Shown: positions 29,665 to 37,990 of the stretch, piece by piece | Layout of the letters: each line of letters begins with the position of its first letter | How positions within the stretch are numbered: position 1 is the stretch's first letter | Source of the DNA: Blastochloris viridis | Lineage (GTDB): Bacteria; Pseudomonadota; Alphaproteobacteria; Rhizobiales; Xanthobacteraceae | Assembly: GCF_001402875.1 (NCBI RefSeq) | Contig: NZ_CP012946.1 | Location: 3,388,001-3,452,000 of the forward strand | Direction of reading: 5' to 3' | DNA length: 64,000 bases | The notes under the pieces: generated by a model | What the model was told of the DNA's origin: nothing | The model's input: only the letters and a program-made list of their open reading frames with translations | Databases searched by the model: none | Made by a program: the position numbers and the translations under genes

Positions 29665-31488
29665 TCAGCCGGAGTATTCGGTCTCGCCGGTGAGCGCGTC
29701 CTCGGCCTCCGGGTTGAGGGCGCGGCCGGTCTTGCCGGGCTGCAGCAGCGGCTCGGGCACCGGGCTGCGGCGATAGTGCAGAAGGTGCGCCCCGGCATTG
29801 AAGCCCTGGGCCTGCTGCAGCACCAGCCGCTCGGCATCCCGCCGGCGCACGTCCGCCACCACTTCGTCGGCGACGATGTCGTCGGCGCCGAGCCCGACCA
29901 GGAGGCCGCGGCCGAAGGCGATGGCCGATTCGTAGGTCTCGCGCACCTCGAAATCGACGCCCTTGGCCAGGAGTTCGAGGCTGTGGCCGCGGTCATAGGC
30001 GCGGACATAGAGCCGGCACACCGGGAAGGCCGCGCGCACGATGTCGACGATGCGGTCGGTATCGTCGCGGTCGTCGACGCATACCGCCACCAGCCGCACC
30101 CGGTCGCCGCCGGCGGCGCGCAGCACGTCGAGCCTTGTGCCGTCGCCGTAATAGACCTTGAAGCCGAAGCGGCCGGCCGACTGCACCATCTCGGCGTCGT
30201 TGTCGATGATGGTGACGTCGTAGCCGTTGGTGAGCAGGCACTGCGAGGCGACCTGGCCGAACCGGCCGAACCCGATCACCAGCACCGAGCCGCGGGCGTC
30301 GGAGAAGTCCTCGACGATCGGGGTCGGCGCCCGCCGGGTGAGCAGCGGCGCCAGGCGGTAGAGGAAGGGGTTCACCGCCATCGACATCACCACCATCGCC
30401 ACCAGGATCGAGGCGTGGTCGGGCCCGATCACCCCGGCCGAAACCGCGGCGGCGTAGACGACGAAGCCGAGTTCGCCGGACTGCGCCATCAAAAGCGCCA
30501 CCCGCACCGCCTCCTCGCGATCGTGCCGGAACAGCCGCATGATGACGTACATGGTGGTGGCTTTGAGCAGCACCAGCATGGCCAGCGCCAGCCCGATGCG
30601 CCAATAGGATTCGGCGATGACGTTGAGGTCGAGCGCCATGCCGACCGACAGGAAGAACAGCCCCATCAGGATGCCACGGAACGGCTCGACGTCGGCCTCG
30701 ATCTGGTGGCGGAAGTTGGATTCGGCCAGGAACACCCCGGCCAGGAACGCCCCCATCGCCATCGAAAGCCCGGCCAGCATCATCAGCGTCGCCGAGCCCA
30801 GCACCACCAGCAGCGCCGCCGCGGTCATGATCTCGCGGGCGCCCGAGCGCGCCAGCGCCCGGAACATCGGGTTGAGCAGATAGCGGCCGATCACCACCAC
30901 CGCGGCGATGGCACTGATGATCTTCACCGCCGACAGCCAGAACGGCTCGCCCGCCGCCGCCGGATGCGGCGACAGGAACGCCACCAGCGCCAGGATCGGC
31001 ACGATCACCACATCCTGGAAGATGGCGACCGCGAACGCCCGGCGGCCGTGGGCCGAGCGCACCTCGCCGCGCTCCTCCAGGATCTGCATCAAGATGGCGG
31101 TGGACGACAGCGCCAGGCCGAGCCCCGCCACCAGCGCGGCATCGAACGGCCGGCCGAATGCCAGCGGCACGCACATCAGGGTGGCGCCGGTGATCAGCAT
31201 CTGGGCGCCGCCGAGGCCGAGAATGTCGCCGCGCATCTTCCACAGCCGCGACGGCTTCATCTCCAGCCCGATCAGGAACAGGAAGAACACGATGCCGAGT
31301 TCGGCGAGGTGGGAGACGGTGCCGGGATCGTGGAACAGCCCGAGCGCCTGCGGACCGATCGCCACCCCGGCAAGGAGGTAGCCGACAATCGAACCGAGGC
31401 GGGCGCGCTTGGCCAGCGGCACCGCCAGCACCGCGGCGCCCAGCAACACCAACACCTGCTCGAACAGGCCAAAGCCGTCGGCGTGCAT
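29665..31488 (-). CDS. Cation:proton antiporter, CPA2/Kef family with RCK domain
   Basis: 607 residues from the ATG at 31488 (MHADGFGLFEQVLVLLG) with GGAGG 4 nt upstream. About 12-13 membrane segments (GSIVGYLLAGVAIGP, AELGIVFFLFLIGLEM, LALSSTAILMQIL, FQDVVIVPILALVAFLSP) form the Na+/H+-exchanger fold. A cytoplasmic TrkA-N/RCK domain follows (VLVIGFGRFGQVASQCL, about 405-520), with a C-terminal tail. KefB/KefC export K+ in exchange for protons and are gated by glutathione adducts in E. coli; no kefF/kefG partner is adjacent. Assignment to Kef rather than another CPA2 subgroup rests on the RCK domain. Confidence 0.93.
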   Translation of the reverse strand: MHADGFGLFEQVLVLLGAAVLAVPLAKRARLGSIVGYLLAGVAIGPQALGLFHDPGTVSHLAELGIVFFLFLIGLEMKPSRLWKMRGDILGLGGAQMLITGATLMCVPLAFGRPFDAALVAGLGLALSSTAILMQILEERGEVRSAHGRRAFAVAIFQDVVIVPILALVAFLSPHPAAAGEPFWLSAVKIISAIAAVVVIGRYLLNPMFRALARSGAREIMTAAALLVVLGSATLMMLAGLSMAMGAFLAGVFLAESNFRHQIEADVEPFRGILMGLFFLSVGMALDLNVIAESYWRIGLALAMLVLLKATTMYVIMRLFRHDREEAVRVALLMAQSGELGFVVYAAAVSAGVIGPDHASILVAMVVMSMAVNPFLYRLAPLLTRRAPTPIVEDFSDARGSVLVIGFGRFGQVASQCLLTNGYDVTIIDNDAEMVQSAGRFGFKVYYGDGTRLDVLRAAGGDRVRLVAVCVDDRDDTDRIVDIVRAAFPVCRLYVRAYDRGHSLELLAKGVDFEVRETYESAIAFGRGLLVGLGADDIVADEVVADVRRRDAERLVLQQAQGFNAGAHLLHYRRSPVPEPLLQPGKTGRALNPEAEDALTGETEYSG

Positions 31489-31894
31489 CCGTCCTCCAAG
31501 GGGTCTGCGATGGCATACGAAATCCGGCCGATCAGGCCGGATTTCGCAGGCCGCATCAGGCTTGCGCGGTACGAATCGTGCGGCGTCCGCCGCGCGCGTC
31601 CTTCTTGGCCAAGGCTCGTGACCACAATGCGGACAGGGGAACGAAAACCCGTGTCCCGATTCGGGACGGATGGTCACACTGAAGTGAGGAGCGGATTTGG
31701 TTGTAGCGTGGTCCCTGGGTCCCCGTCCCTCGCCCGCTGCGCGGGCTCGCCGGGGACGACCGGCCGAGCTGTCGCCGCCGCAGCTCGAAAATCCGACCAC
31801 GGACCTTCACCGCCGAACATGGCTGCGAACCACCTCGCGGTCGTCCCCGGCGACCGCCGTCAGGCGGTCGGGAAGGGGACCCAGGCATCAAGCT
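31489..31894. repeat. Intergenic repeats: family A L-module and an inverted family D pair
   Basis: 31514-31549 is a near-perfect L palindrome (ATACGAAATCCGGCC / GGCCGGATTTCG). GTGACCA (31618-31624) and TGGTCAC (31671-31677) enclose an inner GTCCCG/CGGGAC hairpin. Family D elements lie in opposite orientation at 31710-31761 and 31839-31890. No gene is present. Confidence 0.75.
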
Positions 31895-33322
31895 TCACCC
31901 GGCGGTGCCGCCGACGGTGATCTTGTCCATGCGCAGGGTCGGCTGGCCGACGCCGACCGGCACCCCCTGGCCCGCTTTGCCGCAGGTACCGATGCCGGGG
32001 TCGAGCTCCAGGTCGTTGCCGATCATGGTGACGCGGTGAAGGTCGGAGGGGCCGTTGCCGATCAGCATGGCGCCTTTCAGCGGCGCGCCGACCTTGCCGT
32101 TCTCGATGCGATAGGCCTCGGTGCAGTTGAAGACGTACTTGCCGGAGGTGATGTCGACCTGGCCACCGCCGAACGCCACCGCATAGATGCCGTTCCTGAC
32201 CGAGGCGATGATCTCCTCGGGGCTGCGGTCGCCGCCCATCATCACCGTGTTGGTCATGCGCGGCAGCGGCACGTGGGCGTGGCTCTCGCGCCGGCCGTTG
32301 CCGGTCGGCGTCATGCCCATCAGCCGGGCGTTCTGGCGGTCCTGCATGTAGCCGACCAGGATGCCGTCCTCGATCAGCACGGTGCGGTGGGCGGGGGTGC
32401 CCTCGTCATCGACGGTGAGCGAGCCGCGCCGGCCGGGAATGGTGCCGTCGTCGACCACTGTCACGCCACGCGCCGCGACCTGCTGTCCGAGCAGCCCGGC
32501 GAAAGCGGAGGATTTCTTGCGGTTGAAGTCGCCTTCCAGGCCGTGGCCGACCGACTCGTGCAGCATGATGCCGGGCCAGCCGGCGCCCAGCACCACGTCG
32601 AGCTCGCCGGCCGGCGCCGGCACCGCCTCAAGATTCACCAGCGCCTGGCGAATGGCCTCGTCCACCGCCGCCTGCCAGGTCTCCGGCGCGATGATGCGGG
32701 CGAAGCCTTCGCGGCCGCCGAGGCCGTAGCTGCCGGTTTCCATCCGGCCGCCGTGCTCGGCCACCACATTGACCGACAGCCGCACCAGCGGCCGCACGTC
32801 GCGGACGATCTCGCCGTCCGGCCGCACGATCTCGACCACCTGCCAGGAGCCGGCCAGCGAGGCCGACACCTGCTTGAGCCGCGGCTCGCGACTGCGCGCA
32901 TAGGCGTCGATCTCGGCCAGCAGCGCAGTCTTGACCTCGAACGCCGGGGCACCCAGCGGGTTGTCGTCGCCATAGAGCCGCACGTTGGTGCGCTCCGGCG
33001 CCAGCGCCAGCGTGCCGCGATGGCCGGAGGCCACCGCCCGCACCGCGTCGGCGGCGCGGGCCAGCGCCGCCTCGGAGATGTCGGAGGCGTGGGCGTAGCC
33101 GGCGGCCTCGCCCTTGACCGCGCGCAGGCCGAAGCCCTGCGAGGTGTCGTAGCTCGCCGTCTTCAGCCGGCCGTTGTCGAACACCAGAGCCTCGCTCTGG
33201 CAATACTCCAGGAACAGCTCGCCATCGTCGGCGCCATCGAGGGCGTGGGCGGTGAGGCGCAGGGCTGCGGCCGGGTCGAGCCCGGCGCGGGCCAGGAGGG
33301 AGAGCGAGGACGACGCGGTCAT
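31895..33322 (-). CDS. tldD: Metalloprotease TldD
   Basis: 475 residues, normal for TldD. The zinc motif HESVGHGLEGD (HEXXXH type) lies near residue 252, with the downstream Cys ligand in the GIGTCGKAGQGVPVG region near residue 455. TldD forms a heterodimeric protease with TldE (PmbA) that degrades unfolded peptides and processes some microcins. The partner pmbA is not in this window. The gene is flanked on both sides by palindromic repeats and appears to be transcribed alone. Confidence 0.95.
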   Translation of the reverse strand: MTASSSLSLLARAGLDPAAALRLTAHALDGADDGELFLEYCQSEALVFDNGRLKTASYDTSQGFGLRAVKGEAAGYAHASDISEAALARAADAVRAVASGHRGTLALAPERTNVRLYGDDNPLGAPAFEVKTALLAEIDAYARSREPRLKQVSASLAGSWQVVEIVRPDGEIVRDVRPLVRLSVNVVAEHGGRMETGSYGLGGREGFARIIAPETWQAAVDEAIRQALVNLEAVPAPAGELDVVLGAGWPGIMLHESVGHGLEGDFNRKKSSAFAGLLGQQVAARGVTVVDDGTIPGRRGSLTVDDEGTPAHRTVLIEDGILVGYMQDRQNARLMGMTPTGNGRRESHAHVPLPRMTNTVMMGGDRSPEEIIASVRNGIYAVAFGGGQVDITSGKYVFNCTEAYRIENGKVGAPLKGAMLIGNGPSDLHRVTMIGNDLELDPGIGTCGKAGQGVPVGVGQPTLRMDKITVGGTAG

Positions 33323-33791
33323 GGGCGGGCTCCGGCTGTTGCCCGGAAGATAGGGCCGCCACCAGGCGATTGCCAGTTCGGGCGATCGCCAGCCGTGCGC
33401 CTCATACGGTTTCCGGCCGATCAGGTCGGAGAACCGTATTCCGATCGCCGGAAAACCCTTATTCGCAAAGGGGTTTTCGGCGAGCTTGTTTCCGGGAGCC
33501 CGAAGGGATCATCCGGAAACCGTATCGCGTGTTCCTGCCGCGGATCATGGGTCCCCTTCCCTCGCGCGGCTGACGCCGCGCTCGCCGGGGATGACCGGAG
33601 GTGGTTTCACCGCCAAGTTTTCTGGCCAAGTTTTCCGGCCGCGCCCACGACACCCTCGATGCGTCGTCCCCGGCGAGCATCGCGAAGCGATGCGAGGAAA
33701 GGGGACCCATGATCCGCGACGCCAAAGGATTAAGACGCCCCGCCGGCCGCTGCCACGGCGGGTGGCGGCGGACCACCGTCGCGGCGGAGCC
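33323..33791. repeat. Intergenic repeats: family A (L-M-R) and an inverted family D pair
   Basis: A complete family A element spans 33403-33527, bounded by ATACGGTTTCCGG and CCGGAAACCGTAT with the inner M hairpin GCCGGAAAACCC / GGGGTTTTCGGC. Family D elements in opposite orientation are at 33543-33597 (ATCATGGGTCCCC) and 33662-33718 (GGGGACCCATGAT). No gene is present. Confidence 0.8.
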
Positions 33792-34292
33792 TCAGGGCAG
33801 CTTCTCGAAGCCAGGGCCGAAGCCGTTGAGCTGCATCGGAATGCCGATGCCCTCTTCCGGGGTCTGGAAGATGATGAAGGTGGCCTGCTTGCCGACCTTG
33901 AGCTGGCCCAGCAGCTTTTCGTCCATCACCACCTCGGCGACGCAGCCATTGGGCAGGCAGCGCACGAAGCCGGCGCGGCCGATGTCGGCGTCGTCGATGC
34001 GCAGGCCGAGGCCGGAGGGCAACAGCACGCCGAGCGGCGCCAGCACCCGCATCAGCCGCGCCTTCTGGTCGGCGGTCTTGAGCACGATGACGGTGAGGCC
34101 GACATTGGGCCGGTCCTCGGCGGTGACGCTCTGGACCAGCGCGCACTGCTCGCCCTGCGAGCCCGGCGGGGTATCGCAGCGCACCTGCCAGTCGCCATGC
34201 ACCGACTTGACCACGCCCTGGGCAGCCGCCGGTCCGACCAGCGCGGCCAACGCCGCGACGGCAACCGCTCCCACGCTCCACAGTCTCGCCAT
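33792..34292 (-). CDS. Invasion-associated locus B (IalB) family periplasmic protein
   Basis: 166 residues from the ATG at 34292 (MARLWSVGAVAVAALAALVGPAAAQ, a signal peptide). The mature domain has VVKSVHGDWQVRCDTPPGSQGEQCALVQSV and VRCLPNGCVAEV, the paired-cysteine pattern of the IalB family, including WQVRC and a second CX4C. Despite the Bartonella name, these proteins are widespread in free-living Alphaproteobacteria and their biochemical role is unclear. It is divergent from thrC across a 297-bp region with no recognisable element. Confidence 0.88.
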   Translation of the reverse strand: MARLWSVGAVAVAALAALVGPAAAQGVVKSVHGDWQVRCDTPPGSQGEQCALVQSVTAEDRPNVGLTVIVLKTADQKARLMRVLAPLGVLLPSGLGLRIDDADIGRAGFVRCLPNGCVAEVVMDEKLLGQLKVGKQATFIIFQTPEEGIGIPMQLNGFGPGFEKLP

Positions 34293-34589
34293 CTTCAACG
34301 CCTCGCCATCCTCAACGCCTTCGGCGCCGGCGCGAATCGGAGGCCGGCGGCGCTGATCACTCTGCCACGTCAACGCCACATCGCCCAAAAATCGTGTCAA
34401 GAACAAGGGGCTTCGCGCAGCGCCCGCGATTCGGCCGCCCTCGCCGAGGCCAGCTGCCGCCGCGGCGGCGCCGGATCGACCAGCCCGGCCAACGCTGCGG
34501 AATGGCCGCCGCCGCGGTTCGGCCGGCCGTTCGGCTTGCCGCCGCCCCGCGCGCCCTCTAGGGTCCCGGCCAAACACGGAACACCGTTC

Positions 34590-36005
34590 ATGCTCTATGT
34601 CTCGACCCGGGGCGAGGCTCCGGCGCTCGGCTTTGCCGATGCCCTGCTCACCGGCCTTGCCCGCGACGGCGGGCTCTATGTTCCCGCCGACTGGCCCGCC
34701 TTCGAGGCGGAAACCTTCGCCGGCTTTGCCGGCCGCCGCTACGCCGACGTCGCAAAGGCGGTGATGCGGCCGTTCGTGGCCGAGTCGATCCCGGCCCAGG
34801 CGTTCGACCGCATGGTCGAGGAGGCTTATGCCGGCTTCCACCACCCCGCGGTGTGCCCGCTGGTTCAGCTCACCGAGCGCGAATGGGTGCTGGAGCTGTT
34901 CCACGGCCCGACCCTGGCGTTCAAGGACGTCGCCATGCAGCTGCTCGGCCGGCTGATGGATTACGTTCTCGACCAGCGCGACGAGCGCGCCACCATCGTC
35001 GGCGCCACCTCCGGCGACACCGGCGGCGCCGCCATCGAGGCGTTCCGGGGCCGCGACCGCGTCGACGTGGTGATGCTGTTCCCCAACGGCCGCGTCTCCG
35101 ACGTCCAGCGCCGGATGATGACCACGCCGCCGGACGCCAACATCCACGCGGTGGCAATCGACGGCACGTTCGACGACTGCCAGGCCATCCTCAAGGCGCT
35201 GTTCAACGACCACGCCTTCCGCGACACGGTGCGGCTGTCCGGCGTCAACTCCATCAACTGGGCGCGCCTGCTCGCCCAGATCGTCTACTACGTCACCAGC
35301 GCGGTGGCGCTGGGCGCGCCGGCGCGCAAGCTCGCCTTCGCGGTGCCGACCGGCAATTTCGGCGACGTGTTCGCCGGCTATGTGGCCGCCAAGCTCGGCC
35401 TGCCGGTCGAGAGCCTGATCGTCGCCACCAACGTCAACGACATCCTGGCCCGCACCCTGGAGAGCGGCGCCTACCAGCCGCGCCAGGTGACGCCGACCAC
35501 CTCGCCGTCGATGGACATCCAGGTGTCGTCGAACTTCGAGCGGCTGCTGTTCGATGCCGGGGGCCGCGACGCCGGCGCGGTGCGCCGGCAGATGGCCGAC
35601 CTCGCCAATTGCGGCAGCTTCGCGCTCGACCTCGGAACCCTGGTCAATATCCGGCGCTTGTTCCGCGCCGCGCGGGCCGACGAGGCCGAGGTGGCGGCGA
35701 CCATCGGCGAGACCTGGCGGCGGGCGGGCTACCTGCTCGATCCGCACACCGCGGTCGGCCTGGCCAGCGCCCGCAAGGTCGAGGTCGACCCCAAGACGCC
35801 GGTGGTGGTGCTGGGCACCGCCCATCCGGCCAAGTTCCCCGATGCGGTCGAAGCCGCGTCCGGCAAGCGTCCCGGCCTGCCGGCCACGCTGTCCGATCTG
35901 ATGACGAAGCCGGAGCGTATGACCGTACTGCCCAACGATGCCGCCGCCGTCGCGAAATTCGTCGCCGAGCGCTCGCGCGCCGTCCGAGCCGGAGCCGCCC
36001 GATGA
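34590..36005 (+). CDS. thrC: Threonine synthase ThrC
   Basis: 471 residues from the ATG at 34590 (MLYVSTRGEAPALGFADALL). It converts O-phosphohomoserine to threonine. The PLP lysine is in FHGPTLAFKDVAMQLL near residue 112; the phosphate loop is ATSGDTGGAAIEAF, and FPNGRVSDVQRRMM and SINWARLLAQIVYY are typical of the long proteobacterial form. It is the first gene of an operon with an M16 peptidase (4-nt overlap, ATGA) and a GNAT acetyltransferase, an order I recall as conserved in Rhizobiales. Confidence 0.96.
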   Translation: MLYVSTRGEAPALGFADALLTGLARDGGLYVPADWPAFEAETFAGFAGRRYADVAKAVMRPFVAESIPAQAFDRMVEEAYAGFHHPAVCPLVQLTEREWVLELFHGPTLAFKDVAMQLLGRLMDYVLDQRDERATIVGATSGDTGGAAIEAFRGRDRVDVVMLFPNGRVSDVQRRMMTTPPDANIHAVAIDGTFDDCQAILKALFNDHAFRDTVRLSGVNSINWARLLAQIVYYVTSAVALGAPARKLAFAVPTGNFGDVFAGYVAAKLGLPVESLIVATNVNDILARTLESGAYQPRQVTPTTSPSMDIQVSSNFERLLFDAGGRDAGAVRRQMADLANCGSFALDLGTLVNIRRLFRAARADEAEVAATIGETWRRAGYLLDPHTAVGLASARKVEVDPKTPVVVLGTAHPAKFPDAVEAASGKRPGLPATLSDLMTKPERMTVLPNDAAAVAKFVAERSRAVRAGAAR

Positions 36006-37273
36006 CCCTTCGCCTGACGCGCCTGGACAACGGCCTCACCGTCGCCACCCACGCCATGCCGGAGCTGAAAACCGCCGCGCTCGGGGTCTGGGTCGACGCC
36101 GGCGCCCGCGACGAACGGGAGGGCGAGCACGGCCTGTCGCACCTGCTGGAGCACATGGCGTTCAAGGGCACGCGGCGGCGCACCGCCCGCGCCATCGCCG
36201 AGGAGATTGAGGCGGTGGGCGGCGACCTCAACGCCGCGACCTCGGTCGAGACCACCGCCTATTTCGCCCACGTTCTGGCCGAGGACGCCGGGCTCGGCCT
36301 CGACATCCTGGCCGACATCCTCACCGAGTCGGTGTTCGAGGCCGATGAGCTGACGCGGGAGAAGAGCGTCATCCTGCAGGAGATCGGCGCCGCCAACGAC
36401 ACCCCGGACGACATCGTGTTCGACCACGTCCAGGCGGTGGCGTTTGCGGACCAGCCGATCGGCCGCTCGATCCTCGGCACGCCGGGCTCGGTGCGCGCGC
36501 TCGGCCGCGACCAGCTCCAGGCCTACCTCGACCGCCACTACCTCACCGGCCAGACCGTGCTGGCGGCAGTGGGCGCGGTCGATCACGACCAGATCGTCGC
36601 CGCGGCGCATTCGTGCCTGAGCGGCTTCGGCCAGGGCCTGCCGCCCGAGCCGCCGGCGGCGCTGTGGCAGGGCGGCGTCCGCCTCGATCCGCGCGATCTC
36701 GACCAGACCCACCTGATCCTCGGCTTCGAGGGGGTATCGTACCACGACCCGGCCTATTTCGCGCTGCAGGCCTTCACCATCGTGGCCGGCGGCGGGATGT
36801 CGTCGCGGCTGTTCCAGGAAGTGCGCGAGAAGCGCGGGCTGGCCTATTCGATCTACAGCTTCCATTGGCCCTACGCCGACACCGGCCTGTTCGGCGTCTA
36901 TGTCGGCACCGACCAGGGCGACACCGGCGAGGTGACGCGGGTGATCGCCGACGAACTGGCCGGCGCCGGTGCCGGTATCACCTTGGCCGAGGTAGCGCGC
37001 GCCAAGGCGCAGATGAAGGCCGGGCTGCTGATGGCGATGGAACGGCCGACCACCCGCGCCGAGCAGATCGCCCGCCAGATCCTGATCTACGGCCGCCCGC
37101 TCGACCCCGACGAGATCGTCGCCAAGATCGACGCCCTCACCGTCGAGGACGTGCGCAATGCCGGGCTCGCGCTGACGACCCGCGCCAAGCCGGCCTTTGC
37201 CGGCGTCGGCCCCGCCGGCGGGCTTGAAACCGCCGCCAGCATGGCCGAAAGTCTGTGGCGCTCGGCGGCGTGA
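36002..37273 (+). CDS. M16 family zinc metallopeptidase (processing-peptidase-like)
   Basis: 423 residues. It starts inside the thrC stop codon (ATGA overlap), implying translational coupling. The inverted zinc motif HLLEH is at residues 47-51 (HGLSHLLEHMAFKGT) with the distal Glu in the region around 120-130. The C-terminal half has GGGMSSRLFQEVREKRGLAYSI, the glycine-rich substrate loop of the mitochondrial processing peptidase beta-subunit family. The gene product is cytoplasmic by sequence, with no signal peptide. Its coupling to threonine synthase has no obvious metabolic reason. Confidence 0.94.
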   Translation: MTLRLTRLDNGLTVATHAMPELKTAALGVWVDAGARDEREGEHGLSHLLEHMAFKGTRRRTARAIAEEIEAVGGDLNAATSVETTAYFAHVLAEDAGLGLDILADILTESVFEADELTREKSVILQEIGAANDTPDDIVFDHVQAVAFADQPIGRSILGTPGSVRALGRDQLQAYLDRHYLTGQTVLAAVGAVDHDQIVAAAHSCLSGFGQGLPPEPPAALWQGGVRLDPRDLDQTHLILGFEGVSYHDPAYFALQAFTIVAGGGMSSRLFQEVREKRGLAYSIYSFHWPYADTGLFGVYVGTDQGDTGEVTRVIADELAGAGAGITLAEVARAKAQMKAGLLMAMERPTTRAEQIARQILIYGRPLDPDEIVAKIDALTVEDVRNAGLALTTRAKPAFAGVGPAGGLETAASMAESLWRSAA

Positions 37274-37302
37274 GGCCGCCCGATACCGTCAGGCAACGCA
37301 GC

Positions 37303-37884
37303 ATGGCGCTTTTTCGAGCGGTCCCCTGGTCGGAGCCGGCGGTTCCCGCCATCCCCGGTGCCGGCGTGGTGCTGCGGACGCCGCAGATGGCCGATTACGA
37401 GCCGTGGGCGGAGCTCAGGACGCAGAGCCGCGACTTCCTGACGCCGTGGGAGCCGCTCTGGCCGGCCGACGAGCTGTCGCGCGCCGCGTTCCGCCGCCGG
37501 CTGCGCCGCTACGCCCGCGACCTGCGCGAGGACCTCGCCTATCCGTTCTTCGTGTTCCGCATCGAGGACGACGGGCTGGTCGGCGGGCTGACGCTGTCGC
37601 ACGTCCGCCGCGGCGTCGCCCAGAGCGCCAGCCTCGGCTACTGGATGGGCCAGCCCTATGCCGGCCGCGGCTATATGAGCGCGGCGGTGGCGGCGTTGGT
37701 GCCGTTCGCGTTCCAGACCCTCAGGCTGCATCGGGTCGAGGCGGCGTGCGTGCCGACCAACCAGCCCTCGATCCGCCTGTTGGAGCGCAACGGCTTCGAG
37801 CGCGAGGGCTACGCCCGGCGCTATCTCTGCATCAACGGCAACTGGGCCGACCATTACCTCTACGCCCGGATGCGGGAGGACTGA
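37303..37884 (+). CDS. GNAT acetyltransferase, RimJ/RimL type
   Basis: 193 residues from the ATG at 37303 (MALFRAVPWSEP); an earlier in-frame ATG at 37255 would overlap the peptidase gene. RimJ/RimL-type motifs are present: VLRTPQMADYEPWAELR, SLGYWMGQPYAGRGYMSAAVAAL (acetyl-CoA pyrophosphate loop QPYAGRGY) and HRVEAACVPTNQPSIRLLERNGF. These enzymes acetylate the N-terminal residue of ribosomal or other proteins. It is the third gene of the thrC operon, 29 bp after the peptidase. Confidence 0.9.
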   Translation: MALFRAVPWSEPAVPAIPGAGVVLRTPQMADYEPWAELRTQSRDFLTPWEPLWPADELSRAAFRRRLRRYARDLREDLAYPFFVFRIEDDGLVGGLTLSHVRRGVAQSASLGYWMGQPYAGRGYMSAAVAALVPFAFQTLRLHRVEAACVPTNQPSIRLLERNGFEREGYARRYLCINGNWADHYLYARMRED

Positions 37885-37990
37885 CCCGAAATCGGGCCGA
37901 TTCGGCCGCCGGTTCCGCCAGTTTGCCCGCGATCCTGCCCGAAACGGCATTGGTTGTACCTCGCGGGAGGGTTCTGCTATCACTGGCTCG

